Positions 27,006 through 36,056 of a stretch of DNA of 64,000 nucleotides are shown piece by piece. Source of the DNA: Clostridium sp. Marseille-P299 (GTDB lineage Bacteria > Bacillota > Clostridia > Lachnospirales > Lachnospiraceae); assembly GCF_900078195.1 (NCBI RefSeq), contig NZ_FJVE01000007.1:1612001-1676000 (forward strand). Direction: 5' to 3'. Position 1 is the stretch's first letter. Every line of letters starts with the position of its first letter. The notes under the pieces are model-generated. The model had not been told where the DNA came from, did not search any database, and saw nothing but the letters and a program-made list of their open reading frames with translations. The position numbers were made by a program, and so were the translations under genes.

Positions 27006-29420
27006 ATGATAAACGCATATTCACCAAAAGACATTGAAAAAAAATGGCAAGATATTTGGGACAATGAAAAGGCATTTAAGGTTGAAAATGATTTTACAAA
27101 ACCTAAATATTATGCTTTAGTAGAATTCCCATATCCATCTGGTCAAGGACTTCATGTAGGTCATCCAAGACCTTATACTGCACTTGATATTATTGCTAGA
27201 AAACGTAGAATGCAAGGATACAATGTGCTTTATCCGATGGGATGGGATGCATTTGGTCTTCCAACTGAAAATTATGCGATTAAAAATCAAATACATCCAA
27301 AGGTAGTTACTGAAAATAACGTAGCTCATTTTAAAAGCCAATTAAAAGCACTTGGATATTCTTTTGACTGGGATCGTGAAATTAATACTACAGATCCAAG
27401 TTATTATAAATGGACACAATGGATTTTCTTAAAGTTATTTGAAAAAGGACTTGCTTATAAATCTGAAATGCCAATTAACTGGTGTACTTCTTGTAAAGTA
27501 GGTTTAGCAAATGAAGAAGTTGTTAATGGTGTTTGTGAACGTTGTGGTAGCGAAGTAGTTCGTAAAGTTAAGAGTCAGTGGATGTTAAAAATCACAGAAT
27601 ATGCTGAGAAATTAATTGAAGACTTAGATCTTGTTGATTATATTGATAAGGTAAAAGTTTCTCAAAAGAACTGGATTGGTCGTTCTGTAGGTGCTGAAGT
27701 AGATTTCAAACTTGCGAATAAGGATGATAAATTAACAGTATTTACAACAAGACCAGATACATTATTTGGTGCAACATATATGGTTATTTCACCAGAACAT
27801 CCATATATTGATAAATATAAAGATGAAGTTAAAAACTGGGATGCAATTCTTGAATATCGTGATTTTGCATCTAAAAAATCTGATTTCGAACGTACAGAAT
27901 TAGTAAAAGAAAAAACTGGCGTTGTATTAGAAGGAATTACAGCAATTAACCCAGCTACTGGAAAAGAAATTCCAATTTGGATTTCAGATTACGTTTTAAT
28001 GACTTATGGTACAGGTGCTATTATGGCGGTTCCTGCTCATGATGAAAGAGACTGGGATTTTGCAAAGAAATTTAACCTTCCTATTGTTGAAGTTGTAGGT
28101 GGCGGTTCTGTAGAAGAGGCAGCATATACAAATACAGACACTGGAGTTATGGTTAATTCCGATTTCTTAAATGGTCTTGAAGTAGCAGATGCAAAAGAAA
28201 AAATGATTGCATGGCTTGAAGAAAAGGGCATTGGCAAGAAGAAAGTAAACTATAAATTAAGAGACTGGGTATTCTCACGTCAAAGATATTGGGGTGAACC
28301 AATTCCTCTAGTTCATTGTGATAAATGTGGTTATGTAGCAATTCCTGAAAGTGAATTACCTTTAATGCTTCCAGAAGTTGATAGCTACCAACCAACGGAT
28401 AATGGAGAATCTCCACTTGCTACAATGACAGATTGGGTAGAAACTACTTGCCCATGTTGTGGTGGTAAGGCACACAGAGAAACAGATACAATGCCTCAAT
28501 GGGCTGGTTCTTCTTGGTATTTCTTACGTTATATTGACCCACATAATGACGAAGCATTTGCAAGTAAAGAAGCAATTGATTACTGGATGCCAGTTGATTG
28601 GTATAATGGTGGTATGGAACATACAACACTACATTTACTTTATTCTCGTTTCTGGCATAAATTCCTTTATGATTTAGGACTTGTTAGCACTCCAGAACCA
28701 TATCAAAAGAGAACTTCTCATGGTATGATTTTAGGTGAAAATAATGAGAAGATGTCTAAATCTAGAGGAAATGTTATCAACCCAGATGATATTATTAATG
28801 AATTTGGTGCAGATACACTTCGTGCTTATGAAATGTTCATTGGTGCATTTGAATTAAGTGCATCATGGTCAAATGAAGGTGTTAAAGGTTGTAGACGTTT
28901 CTTAGACCGTGTATGGAAACTTCAAGATATGTTAGTAGATGGTGATGAGTATTCTAAGGAATTAGAAACTAGAATGCACCAAACTATTAAGAAGGTAACT
29001 CTTGATTATGAAAATCTTAAATTTAATACAGCGATTGCTGCAATGATGTCTTTAGTAAATGATTTTTACCGTGTTGGTAGCGTTACAAAAGCTGAATTTG
29101 CAACATTATTAATCTTATTAAATCCTGTTGTTCCTCATATCACAGAAGAATTATGGCAGGCAATTGGTAAGGAAGGACGTGTTTATCAAGCAACATGGCC
29201 AGAATATGATGAAGCAAAAACTGTAGAAGATACCATTGAAATTGCTGTACAGGTAAATGGTAAAGTAAAAGCAACTATCGCTGTAGGTAGAGAAGATGAA
29301 CAAGATGCTGTTCGTGAAAAAGTAATGGCACTTGAAACTATTTCTTCTCTTGTAGACGGTAAGACAATTGTAAAAGAAATCTACGTAAAAGGTAGAATTT
29401 ATAATATCGTTGTTAAATAA
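27006..29420 (+). CDS. leuS: Leucyl-tRNA synthetase
   Basis: This 804-residue class I synthetase charges tRNA-Leu. The HIGH-type motif is in [17 protein letters not shown], and the KMSKS motif is in [16 protein letters not shown]. The CP1 editing domain includes [21 protein letters not shown] zinc-ribbon-like [13 protein letters not shown]...CERCG lies in the N-terminal half. Length is standard for bacterial LeuS. GGAGGAAC precedes the ATG and a strong terminator follows. Confidence 0.98.
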   Translation: MINAYSPKDIEKKWQDIWDNEKAFKVENDFTKPKYYALVEFPYPSGQGLHVGHPRPYTALDIIARKRRMQGYNVLYPMGWDAFGLPTENYAIKNQIHPKVVTENNVAHFKSQLKALGYSFDWDREINTTDPSYYKWTQWIFLKLFEKGLAYKSEMPINWCTSCKVGLANEEVVNGVCERCGSEVVRKVKSQWMLKITEYAEKLIEDLDLVDYIDKVKVSQKNWIGRSVGAEVDFKLANKDDKLTVFTTRPDTLFGATYMVISPEHPYIDKYKDEVKNWDAILEYRDFASKKSDFERTELVKEKTGVVLEGITAINPATGKEIPIWISDYVLMTYGTGAIMAVPAHDERDWDFAKKFNLPIVEVVGGGSVEEAAYTNTDTGVMVNSDFLNGLEVADAKEKMIAWLEEKGIGKKKVNYKLRDWVFSRQRYWGEPIPLVHCDKCGYVAIPESELPLMLPEVDSYQPTDNGESPLATMTDWVETTCPCCGGKAHRETDTMPQWAGSSWYFLRYIDPHNDEAFASKEAIDYWMPVDWYNGGMEHTTLHLLYSRFWHKFLYDLGLVSTPEPYQKRTSHGMILGENNEKMSKSRGNVINPDDIINEFGADTLRAYEMFIGAFELSASWSNEGVKGCRRFLDRVWKLQDMLVDGDEYSKELETRMHQTIKKVTLDYENLKFNTAIAAMMSLVNDFYRVGSVTKAEFATLLILLNPVVPHITEELWQAIGKEGRVYQATWPEYDEAKTVEDTIEIAVQVNGKVKATIAVGREDEQDAVREKVMALETISSLVDGKTIVKEIYVKGRIYNIVVK

Positions 29421-29426
29421 TTTATC

Positions 29427-29474
29427 AAAAGTGTTAGGTAGACTGAAACATCAGTCTATTCTAACACTTTTTTT
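29427..29474 (+). terminator. Intrinsic terminator after leuS (left bracket of the polysaccharide locus)
   Basis: AAAAGTGTTAG (29427-29437) with AGACTGA pairs with TCAGTCT and CTAACACTTTT, ending in seven or more T (to 29474). It is strikingly similar to the terminator at 38747-38791 at the other end of the polysaccharide operon. Confidence 0.92.
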
Positions 29475-29862
29475 ATGGACTTTTTGTCATCTTGAGATAC
29501 GGGGAGCTACACCTGCATTCATACTGACTTTATTGGATTCTTCTGAATATTATTTCGTAATAATGAACTAAGTATAATTCATTATGTCTTAACATTCTAA
29601 AGGTTTTAAACCCTTCCTAAAATCTGTACATGCTTAACTTTGCAATTTTAGTAATAAACATCATATAACATTCTAACTGTGAATATTAATGTATAAATAT
29701 TGTTGGGTTAGTATAAGCCTCATTGCACTAAGACAAATATAATAGATCATCATATACCAATAATTATCTTATAGAATAACTTGAAATAGTGTTAATCGTC
29801 ATAATATAAATTTTACGTACCCTTGTTTAAACATTCTAAGTACTTAACATATAATACATTAC
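29475..29862. promoter_or_regulatory. Upstream region of the polysaccharide operon with three direct repeats
   Basis: No gene is seen in these 388 bases. The 10-mer AACATTCTAA occurs exactly three times, at 29591-29600, 29667-29676 and 29830-29839. The last copy lies just upstream of a TATAAT (29850-29855). These may be regulator-binding sites for the operon. No good -35 box matches that -10. Confidence 0.5.
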
Positions 29863-30582
29863 ATGCTGAATAAAATAAAGCTGAATAAAAGTAAGCTGGT
29901 TAAATATAAGATGGAGCAGAACAATTTTAATAAGCAAATCGTACTTCCAGAGAATATGGAGGCCTATCTTATTCAGAAAAGAAAATATTTTATTGTAAAA
30001 AGAGTATTCGACATTATGCTTTCAATTCTAGCTTTAATAATACTATGGCCAATATTTTTGGCTACCATTATTGCGATTAAACTTGATTCTAAAGGGAAAA
30101 TTTTCTTTTTACAACAACGAACTGGTAAGAATGGGAAGGTATTTACGATTTATAAATTTAGAAGTATGCATGAAGGAGCGGAATCAAAGAAAGCGGATTT
30201 ATCCGATCTGAATGAAATGGATGGCCCAGTTTTTAAAATCTCAAAAGACCCTAGAATAACAAAGGTAGGTAGATTTATTAGAAAATACAGCATTGATGAA
30301 TTACCGCAGTTACTAAATATCCTTCGTGGAGATATGAGTATTGTAGGACCAAGGCCCCTTGTAACAAGTGAAACAGCTAATTTTAATGAGTATGAAAATA
30401 TAAGACATCTCATTAAACCGGGGTTAAGCTGCTATTGGCAAATCGGTGGACGTAATACATTATCATTTGAAGAGTGGATGTATTTGGACCTTAAGTATAT
30501 AACAGAAATGTGTTTAAAAATAGATTTAATAATTATTCTTAAGACATTTAAAGTAGTTATTATGAAAGAAGGAGCGTATTAA
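29863..30582 (+). CDS. Undecaprenyl-phosphate sugar-1-phosphate transferase (initiating enzyme)
   Basis: This protein of up to 239 residues is a monotopic phosphoglycosyl transferase that starts repeat-unit synthesis by moving a sugar phosphate to undecaprenyl phosphate. After one hydrophobic segment (VFDIMLSILALIILWPIFLA) come QQRTGKNGKVFTIYKFRSM, the catalytic region IRKYSIDELPQLLNIL with its Asp-Glu, and GDMSIVGPRPL. The start is uncertain: ATG 29863 lies just 8 nt after a TATAAT, implying a leaderless message, and ATG 29911 is an alternative. Neither has a clear Shine-Dalgarno sequence. Confidence 0.9.
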   Translation: MLNKIKLNKSKLVKYKMEQNNFNKQIVLPENMEAYLIQKRKYFIVKRVFDIMLSILALIILWPIFLATIIAIKLDSKGKIFFLQQRTGKNGKVFTIYKFRSMHEGAESKKADLSDLNEMDGPVFKISKDPRITKVGRFIRKYSIDELPQLLNILRGDMSIVGPRPLVTSETANFNEYENIRHLIKPGLSCYWQIGGRNTLSFEEWMYLDLKYITEMCLKIDLIIILKTFKVVIMKEGAY

Positions 30583-30586
30583 GCCA

Positions 30587-31318
30587 ATGAAAACTAACAA
30601 TTCATATGATGATCGTGAGATTGATGTCAAAGAGTTATTTCATGTAGTAGTTCATAAAATATGGATTGTTTTTTTGTCAGGGATAGGTTTAGCGTTCCTT
30701 TTATTTATAATCAGCTATTTTATCATGGATAGGAAGTATGAGTCTACTACACAGTTATATATTCTAAGCAATCAAGACAGTAGCTCAGAGATTACGTATA
30801 CAGACCTTGAAACAAGCTCGTATCTAATTAAGGATTATATGGTACTTGTAACCAGCAGATTAGTTACGAATCAAGTAATATCAGATCTTGGACTTAATAT
30901 GAAACATGAAGAATTATTAAAGTATATTACGGTAGAAAATCCAGAAGAAACAAGAATATTGAATATTAAAGTGGAATATAAAGATCCAGTGATAGCTAGA
31001 AGAATCGCCGATTCTATTAGAGATACAACAACAGGATTAATCACATCGATTACCCAGAATGAACAGGCAATACGGATTGTAGAGGCGAATGAACCAGAAG
31101 CTCCTTCAAAACCGAATATTAAATTTAATACGGTATTAGGAGGAGCAATTGGTGGGATGATTGGTGTTTTTATTATTGTGCTCTATCACCTTTCGGATGA
31201 TACTTTAAAAACCTCTGTGGATATTGAAAAATACCTTGAAATTAAAGTAATAGGTTCGATACCGAAAGAAAAGAAGAAAACGTTTAAAATAAGGAGATAT
31301 CTTTTACTAAAAAATTGA
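30587..31318 (+). CDS. Wzz/CpsC-family chain-length determinant and kinase modulator
   Basis: This 243-residue membrane protein has two spans (about 29-48 and 178-198) flanking an extracellular region, the usual Wzz fold. The start EIDVKELFHVVVHKIWIVF and the proline-rich EPEAPSKPN before the second span are typical of CpsC/YveK. Such proteins set polymer length and activate a cytoplasmic tyrosine kinase. The gene that follows is a degenerate version of that kinase. Confidence 0.88.
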   Translation: MKTNNSYDDREIDVKELFHVVVHKIWIVFLSGIGLAFLLFIISYFIMDRKYESTTQLYILSNQDSSSEITYTDLETSSYLIKDYMVLVTSRLVTNQVISDLGLNMKHEELLKYITVENPEETRILNIKVEYKDPVIARRIADSIRDTTTGLITSITQNEQAIRIVEANEPEAPSKPNIKFNTVLGGAIGGMIGVFIIVLYHLSDDTLKTSVDIEKYLEIKVIGSIPKEKKKTFKIRRYLLLKN

Positions 31319-31344
31319 GATGCGGTAAAAGTATGGAGGTTAAA

Positions 31345-31908
31345 ATGGAGCAAATAGAAATCAAAGGATTTATTAGTACCGATTATCATGTAAACGAAGC
31401 ATATGAAGCATTAAGAAATAACCTTTTATTTCTAGAAAAGGATATTAAAATAGTTGGAATTACAAGCTTCAATAAAGATGATAAGAAAAGCGTTGTTTCA
31501 TTGAACCTTGCAATAGCATTGGCAAAAGCAGAAAGAAAGGTTATTTTAATTGATTCCTATTTCCTTTTTAACATCGCTTCAATGATAGAAAATCTATGTA
31601 AAACAGCTTTTGAAAATCTAGACATTATCGTATCTAGTAAAGCAATTCAAAAGTCAACTGTAAGAATAGATATAGAAAAATCTAGAGAGCTAATGGAAAA
31701 ATTATCACAGTCATATGATTATATATTACTTGAGTTACCGTCAATTGATGAAGTTTTAAATGTAATGGAAACAGTTAAGTTTTGTGAAGGAATAGTAGTT
31801 GTGATTGAGGCGAATACAGTAAGTTATCAATCCAGCAGAAAATATAAAGAAAAATTGGAGTTAACAGGAATACCGATAATAGGTGCTATTTTGTTAAGAG
31901 GATCCTAA
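31345..31908 (+). CDS. Degenerate CpsD/YveL-like tyrosine-kinase homologue
   Basis: This 187-residue protein keeps the fold of bacterial tyrosine kinases: NEAYEALRNNLLF, then GITSF, VVSLNLAIALAKAERKVILID and YDYILLELPSI. The catalytic features are altered. The Walker A, usually GEGKST, reads KDDKKSV. The Walker B Asp is replaced (LLELPS where IIDTPP is usual). The usual long section after Walker A-prime is shortened, and the C-terminal Tyr cluster is missing. It may be a non-catalytic partner of the Wzz protein. GGAGG at 31335-31339 supports ATG 31345. Confidence 0.8.
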   Translation: MEQIEIKGFISTDYHVNEAYEALRNNLLFLEKDIKIVGITSFNKDDKKSVVSLNLAIALAKAERKVILIDSYFLFNIASMIENLCKTAFENLDIIVSSKAIQKSTVRIDIEKSRELMEKLSQSYDYILLELPSIDEVLNVMETVKFCEGIVVVIEANTVSYQSSRKYKEKLELTGIPIIGAILLRGS

Positions 31909-32373
31909 ATGAAATTAAAAATATGCTTTGCTGCATCCACAGGAGGTCATTTTGAACAGTTATTGTTATTAAAACCATTAATGGAGAAATACGATAGCTT
32001 CCTTCTTACTGAAAAGACGGACTTTAAGGCATGTGATATAGAGAATAAAAAGACTTATTATTTAAAGCAGGTAAATAGAAGAGAAAAATTATATCCCTTT
32101 TATATACTGATTAATATATTTAAATCCCTTGGGATTTACCTAAAAGAGAGGCCAGATATTATTATCACTACTGGAGTATTATCTGTAATCCCAATTTGCA
32201 TGTTTGCAAAGTTATTTCGAAAAAAAATAATCTTTATTGAATCATTTGCAAAAATTACTTCTCATACCTTAACTGGGAAGTTTTTATATAAATTTGCAGA
32301 TCAGTTTTATATTCAATGGAAAGAGTTAATAAAATTTTATCCCAATGCAATTTATAAAGGAGGCTTATATTGA
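31909..32373 (+). CDS. PssD/Alg14-like glycosyltransferase membrane subunit
   Basis: This 154-residue protein has the Alg14 pattern: CFAASTGGHFEQLLLLKPLM at the N-terminus and IITTGVLSVIPICMFAKLF with a membrane-associated helix. Together with the next gene it forms a two-part GT1/GT28-type transferase in which this subunit binds the lipid acceptor and anchors the complex. It starts immediately after the previous stop and overlaps its partner by 4 nt. Confidence 0.88.
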   Translation: MKLKICFAASTGGHFEQLLLLKPLMEKYDSFLLTEKTDFKACDIENKKTYYLKQVNRREKLYPFYILINIFKSLGIYLKERPDIIITTGVLSVIPICMFAKLFRKKIIFIESFAKITSHTLTGKFLYKFADQFYIQWKELIKFYPNAIYKGGLY

Positions 32374-32858
32374 TCTTTGTAACGGTTGGTTCTCAAAAGT
32401 TCCAATTTAATCGTTTGTTAAAATATCTCGATGAGTTGGTAGAAAAACAAATAATTACGGATGAAATATTTGCTCAAACTGGTTTTTGTGATTATAAGCC
32501 TCATAATTATACGTTCAAAGACTTTTTAGATCGTGATGTATTTATAAAAAAAGTTTCTGAAAGTGAACTTGTAATCACTCATGGGGGAACAGGTAGTATC
32601 ATGGGAGCAGTAAAATTGGGCAAAAAGGTAATTGCGGTACCAAGGTTACATGAATTTAATGAACATGTGGATGATCATCAAGAACAAATTATAAAACAAT
32701 TAATGGATGAAAAGATTATTATGGGCGTTCTAAAGCTTGAGGAACTAGAAAACATTTTAAAAGAAATAAATACATTTTCCGTTATAAACTATGAGTCAAA
32801 TACCAATGCAATTATTGATAGTATAGAGAAATATATTTTAGAAATGAGAAAGAAGTGA
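32370..32858 (+). CDS. PssE/Alg13-like glycosyltransferase catalytic subunit
   Basis: This 162-residue protein matches the C-terminal nucleotide-sugar-binding half of GT28 enzymes: IFVTVGSQKFQFNRLLKYLD, VITHGGTGSIMGAVKLGKK and VPRLHEFNEHVDDHQEQI. It completes the two-subunit transferase with the previous gene. The start is TTG 32370, overlapping the previous TGA as TTGA, with AAAGGAGG (32356-32363) at 6 nt. Confidence 0.9.
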   Translation: MIFVTVGSQKFQFNRLLKYLDELVEKQIITDEIFAQTGFCDYKPHNYTFKDFLDRDVFIKKVSESELVITHGGTGSIMGAVKLGKKVIAVPRLHEFNEHVDDHQEQIIKQLMDEKIIMGVLKLEELENILKEINTFSVINYESNTNAIIDSIEKYILEMRKK

Positions 32859-32872
32859 GATGGTTAGGGTCT

Positions 32873-32929
32873 TATTGAAAGAAGGTATTAAGACGTAAAA
32901 TAGATAGATTCATATTGAAAGAAGGTATT
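32873..32929 (+). repeat. Two 17-bp direct repeats before the TupA-like gene
   Basis: TATTGAAAGAAGGTATT occurs at 32873-32889 and 32913-32929, 40 bp apart. Each carries a GAAGG that could act as a Shine-Dalgarno sequence. It may be a small local duplication. Confidence 0.7.
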
Positions 32930-32939
32930 TAAAAGTGCA

Positions 32940-33812
32940 ATGAATCAGATGTTAAAAAAATTAATACTATTTCCAATGAATATACTCTATAAAATTAATC
33001 CTTTATTGGAAATAAAAATAATGTTCTTCTTAAAAAATGGATATAAGTTAAATATGAAAAAACCTGTAACTTATAATGAAAAAATTCAGTGGATTAAGTT
33101 CAATGGTTTTACAAGAGAGATGATAAATTGTACGGATAAATATAGAGTTCGGAAATATATAAAGGAATGCGGATGCGAAGAACTCTTAATTCCATTGTTG
33201 TGGGAGGGCTATGATCCAAATTTGATTCCATTTGAGTCTCTTCCAAATCAGTTTGTTATAAAAGTTACCCATGGATCGGGCTTTAATATTATTTGTCAAG
33301 ATAAAAGTAAGCTAAATGAAGCAAAGGTCAAAAAGCAATTAAGCAAGTGGTTAAAGGAAAAATATCTTCCTTGCTATGGAGAGTGGTTTTACGGAATTGT
33401 GAAGCCAAGAATAATTATTGAAGAATACCTATGTGACAGAAGTAAAAAGGGCCCAAATGATTACAAACTTTTATGCTTTCATGGAGAGCCTAAGATAATC
33501 CAATTTCATATGGATCGATTTTCAGAGCATAAAATGAAGCTTTATGATCTTGAGTGGAAAGAGTTGACTCATTGTAGGACAAAATTTTCCTATACTTCCG
33601 AGTTGAAAGTAGAAAAGCCGAAGGAACTGGAACTATTAATAGAATATGCAAAGAAATTATCAAAGTCCTTTCATATGGCTAGAGTCGATTTTTATATTAT
33701 AAATGAAAAAATCTATTTTGGTGAGATTACTTTTACCGATGGAGCAGGATTTGATAAAATAATTCCTTATTCATTTGATGCTGAATTAGGGAGCTATATG
33801 AAAATCCCATAA
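32940..33812 (+). CDS. TupA-like ATP-grasp protein
   Basis: This 290-residue protein fits the TupA-like ATP-grasp family: KPVTYNEKIQWIKFNG near the N-terminus, FVIKVTHGSGFNIICQDKS as the ATP-binding strand-loop, RIIIEEYL, and GEITFTDGAGFDKI with the metal-binding acidic residues. TupA was named for teichuronopeptide synthesis in alkaliphilic Bacillus; ATP-grasp enzymes usually ligate an amine to a carboxylate. The Shine-Dalgarno sequence is distant (about 15 nt). A role in attaching amino acids to the polymer is inference. Confidence 0.82.
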   Translation: MNQMLKKLILFPMNILYKINPLLEIKIMFFLKNGYKLNMKKPVTYNEKIQWIKFNGFTREMINCTDKYRVRKYIKECGCEELLIPLLWEGYDPNLIPFESLPNQFVIKVTHGSGFNIICQDKSKLNEAKVKKQLSKWLKEKYLPCYGEWFYGIVKPRIIIEEYLCDRSKKGPNDYKLLCFHGEPKIIQFHMDRFSEHKMKLYDLEWKELTHCRTKFSYTSELKVEKPKELELLIEYAKKLSKSFHMARVDFYIINEKIYFGEITFTDGAGFDKIIPYSFDAELGSYMKIP

Positions 33813-33857
33813 TAGCCAGCCTAAAAGAAATAAATTGAAGATGGATAGGAGAAGGAT

Positions 33858-34931
33858 ATGAAAGATAAATTATTTATTTGGGTATATAAAGTATTCACCC
33901 ATTTTTATCAAAGCATTATGTGGGTGGTTTATAAATATAAAACATTAAAAAAATGCAAAAATGTGAAGAATATAAGCCCTGAATATAAAAGAGAAATTCG
34001 TTCTTTTTGGAAAAAATATTGTCGAACAAGTACGAAAGATTTTAGGTGGTACAAGACAAAGAATAATTTAAAGGATGTCAGATTAATTCCTGATGTAATT
34101 TTTCATTCTAAAATTGAGCCTCATTTTAATAATTTAAAAACTATGGATGCATTTTCTAATAAATGCTATTATAACTTGCTTTTTCAAGGCTACAAAGTAC
34201 CGTATACAATTGCAAAAAACATCAATGGAATGCTGATGGATGATAATTTTAAGCCGATTACGTTAAGTGAAGTAATTAGGTTGTGTAGGAGAGAAAAAGA
34301 AGTCATTATTAAGCCTTCGATTGATTCTGGAGGAGGACGTAATATTACTTTTATATCTATGGAGGATACGGATAGTGTAAGAGAACTAGTTAAGAATTTA
34401 AAAAGATATAAAAAGGATTTTGTTATACAGCAAGTTATTACTCAACATGAGGAATTAAGTAAATTGAATCCTTCTTCTTTAAATTCTGTGAGAATTCAGT
34501 CTTTTCTATATAAGGGTCAAGTATATATATTGTCTTCCTTTATAAGGGTGGGAAGATCAGGGAGTAGATTGGATAATATAGTGCAAGGTGGTGTATCCAT
34601 AGCGATCAAGGAAAATGGTGATTTTTTTCTGGATGCTTATGATGATGGTGGTAATAAGGTCAAAAATATTCCAAGTTCTTATGCCTTTGAAGGTAAGAAA
34701 ATGCCAGGATTTGATAAAATGATTGAACAAGTGAAATCATTACATCCACGTTTTGCAAATTTTGGATTTATTGGCTGGGATATTGCTGTTGATGAGAATG
34801 CAGACCCAATATTTATAGAATTTAACTTAATAGATACATGTATTACTTATGCGCAATTGGCAAGGGGGCCTTTATTTCAAAATCTTACAGAAGATGTTCT
34901 TGATGAGGTATTTGGTAAGAAAAAGAAATAA
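33858..34931 (+). CDS. Sugar-transfer-associated ATP-grasp protein
   Basis: This 357-residue protein matches the ATP-grasp family found in polysaccharide loci. EVIIKPSIDSGGGRNITFI is the ATP-binding loop, LNSVRIQSFLYKGQVYIL and NFGFIGWDIAVDENADPIFIE contain the conserved Arg, Asp and Glu residues of the active site. It is only distantly related to the preceding ATP-grasp gene, so the two are probably not a simple tandem duplication. The reaction is unknown. AGGAGAAGG precedes the ATG. Confidence 0.82.
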   Translation: MKDKLFIWVYKVFTHFYQSIMWVVYKYKTLKKCKNVKNISPEYKREIRSFWKKYCRTSTKDFRWYKTKNNLKDVRLIPDVIFHSKIEPHFNNLKTMDAFSNKCYYNLLFQGYKVPYTIAKNINGMLMDDNFKPITLSEVIRLCRREKEVIIKPSIDSGGGRNITFISMEDTDSVRELVKNLKRYKKDFVIQQVITQHEELSKLNPSSLNSVRIQSFLYKGQVYILSSFIRVGRSGSRLDNIVQGGVSIAIKENGDFFLDAYDDGGNKVKNIPSSYAFEGKKMPGFDKMIEQVKSLHPRFANFGFIGWDIAVDENADPIFIEFNLIDTCITYAQLARGPLFQNLTEDVLDEVFGKKKK

Positions 34932-34945
34932 GTTAGGGGGATTTT

Positions 34946-36040
34946 ATGATCAAGGTATTGATAGTCTCTACCATTGGATTTGGCTTATATGGAATCACCA
35001 ATAGCATTATGAATTATTATAGGGAGATGGATAAGTCAGATATGCAAATCGATTTTCTATCCCCAAGTGAAGTTCCTGAAAATATGAAAGAAGAGATAAA
35101 AAATAACGGGGGAACCATTTACGAAAATATTACACGAAACGATAATCCAATGAAATACATGATAAAGTTGGCGGTTATTTTAAGTATAGGACAGTATGAT
35201 ATTGTGCATGCCCATGGAAATAGCAATACCTTAGGACTTGAAATGGCAGCAGCAAAGTTATGTAAGGTAAAGGTAAGAATTGCACATTGCCATAATAGTA
35301 CTTGTGATCATAAAGTGTTTAACAAAGTTTTAAAACTCCTATTAAAAAACAGCTACACTCATGCATTTGCCTGCAGTAAAAAAGCAGGCAAATGGCTGTT
35401 TGGAAAGAATTCATATACAGTCATTCATAATGGAATACCGATTTCTAGATATATTTATAATGAAGAAGTAAGAAATGATGTAAGAATGAAGCTAAATTTT
35501 GAAAATAACTTTGTAGTAGGTCATGTTGGACATTTTTCTTATCAAAAAAATCATGAGTTTCTTATAAACATATTTAACGAACTATATAAAAAAGACAGTT
35601 CATGTAGGCTTTTGTTAATCGGAGATGGCGATTTACGAGAGAGTTTAGAGAAACAGGTAAAAGAGTTAGGACTTGAAAAAGTAGTATGTATCTATGGGGA
35701 AACCCAGGAAATAACTAACTTGTTACAGGCAATGGATGTTTTTGTGTTTCCATCACGCTTTGAAGGTTTAGGGATTGCAGCAATAGAAGCACAATCGGTG
35801 GGACTTCCTTGTGTAGTGTCCTCTGCTGTACCTCGTGAGGCAAAGATTTTAAAACATTTTGATTTTGTTCATCTAAATACGGCTATAGAGATTTGGGCAA
35901 ACAAGATATTAAAGTATCGTAATTTTGACCGAGTAGAATATATAAAAGAAAATAACCAAGTCATTAAAAATTCGCATTATAATATTGAGAATGAAGCATG
36001 TAAATTAAGAAAATTATATATTGAGTATGTGGAAAAATAG
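34946..36040 (+). CDS. GT4-family glycosyltransferase
   Basis: This 364-residue GT-B enzyme starts VLIVSTIGFGLYGITNSIMN and has YDIVHAHGNSNTLGLEMAA, VVGHVGHFSYQKNHEFLI and the donor-binding motif PSRFEGLGIAAIEAQSVGLP, in which the two Glu residues of the EX7E motif are present. It adds a sugar to the lipid-linked repeat unit on the cytoplasmic face. The donor is not predictable. Similar to EpsF-like enzymes. Confidence 0.92.
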   Translation: MIKVLIVSTIGFGLYGITNSIMNYYREMDKSDMQIDFLSPSEVPENMKEEIKNNGGTIYENITRNDNPMKYMIKLAVILSIGQYDIVHAHGNSNTLGLEMAAAKLCKVKVRIAHCHNSTCDHKVFNKVLKLLLKNSYTHAFACSKKAGKWLFGKNSYTVIHNGIPISRYIYNEEVRNDVRMKLNFENNFVVGHVGHFSYQKNHEFLINIFNELYKKDSSCRLLLIGDGDLRESLEKQVKELGLEKVVCIYGETQEITNLLQAMDVFVFPSRFEGLGIAAIEAQSVGLPCVVSSAVPREAKILKHFDFVHLNTAIEIWANKILKYRNFDRVEYIKENNQVIKNSHYNIENEACKLRKLYIEYVEK

Positions 36041-36056
36041 GTGCCTAGGAGAGAAA

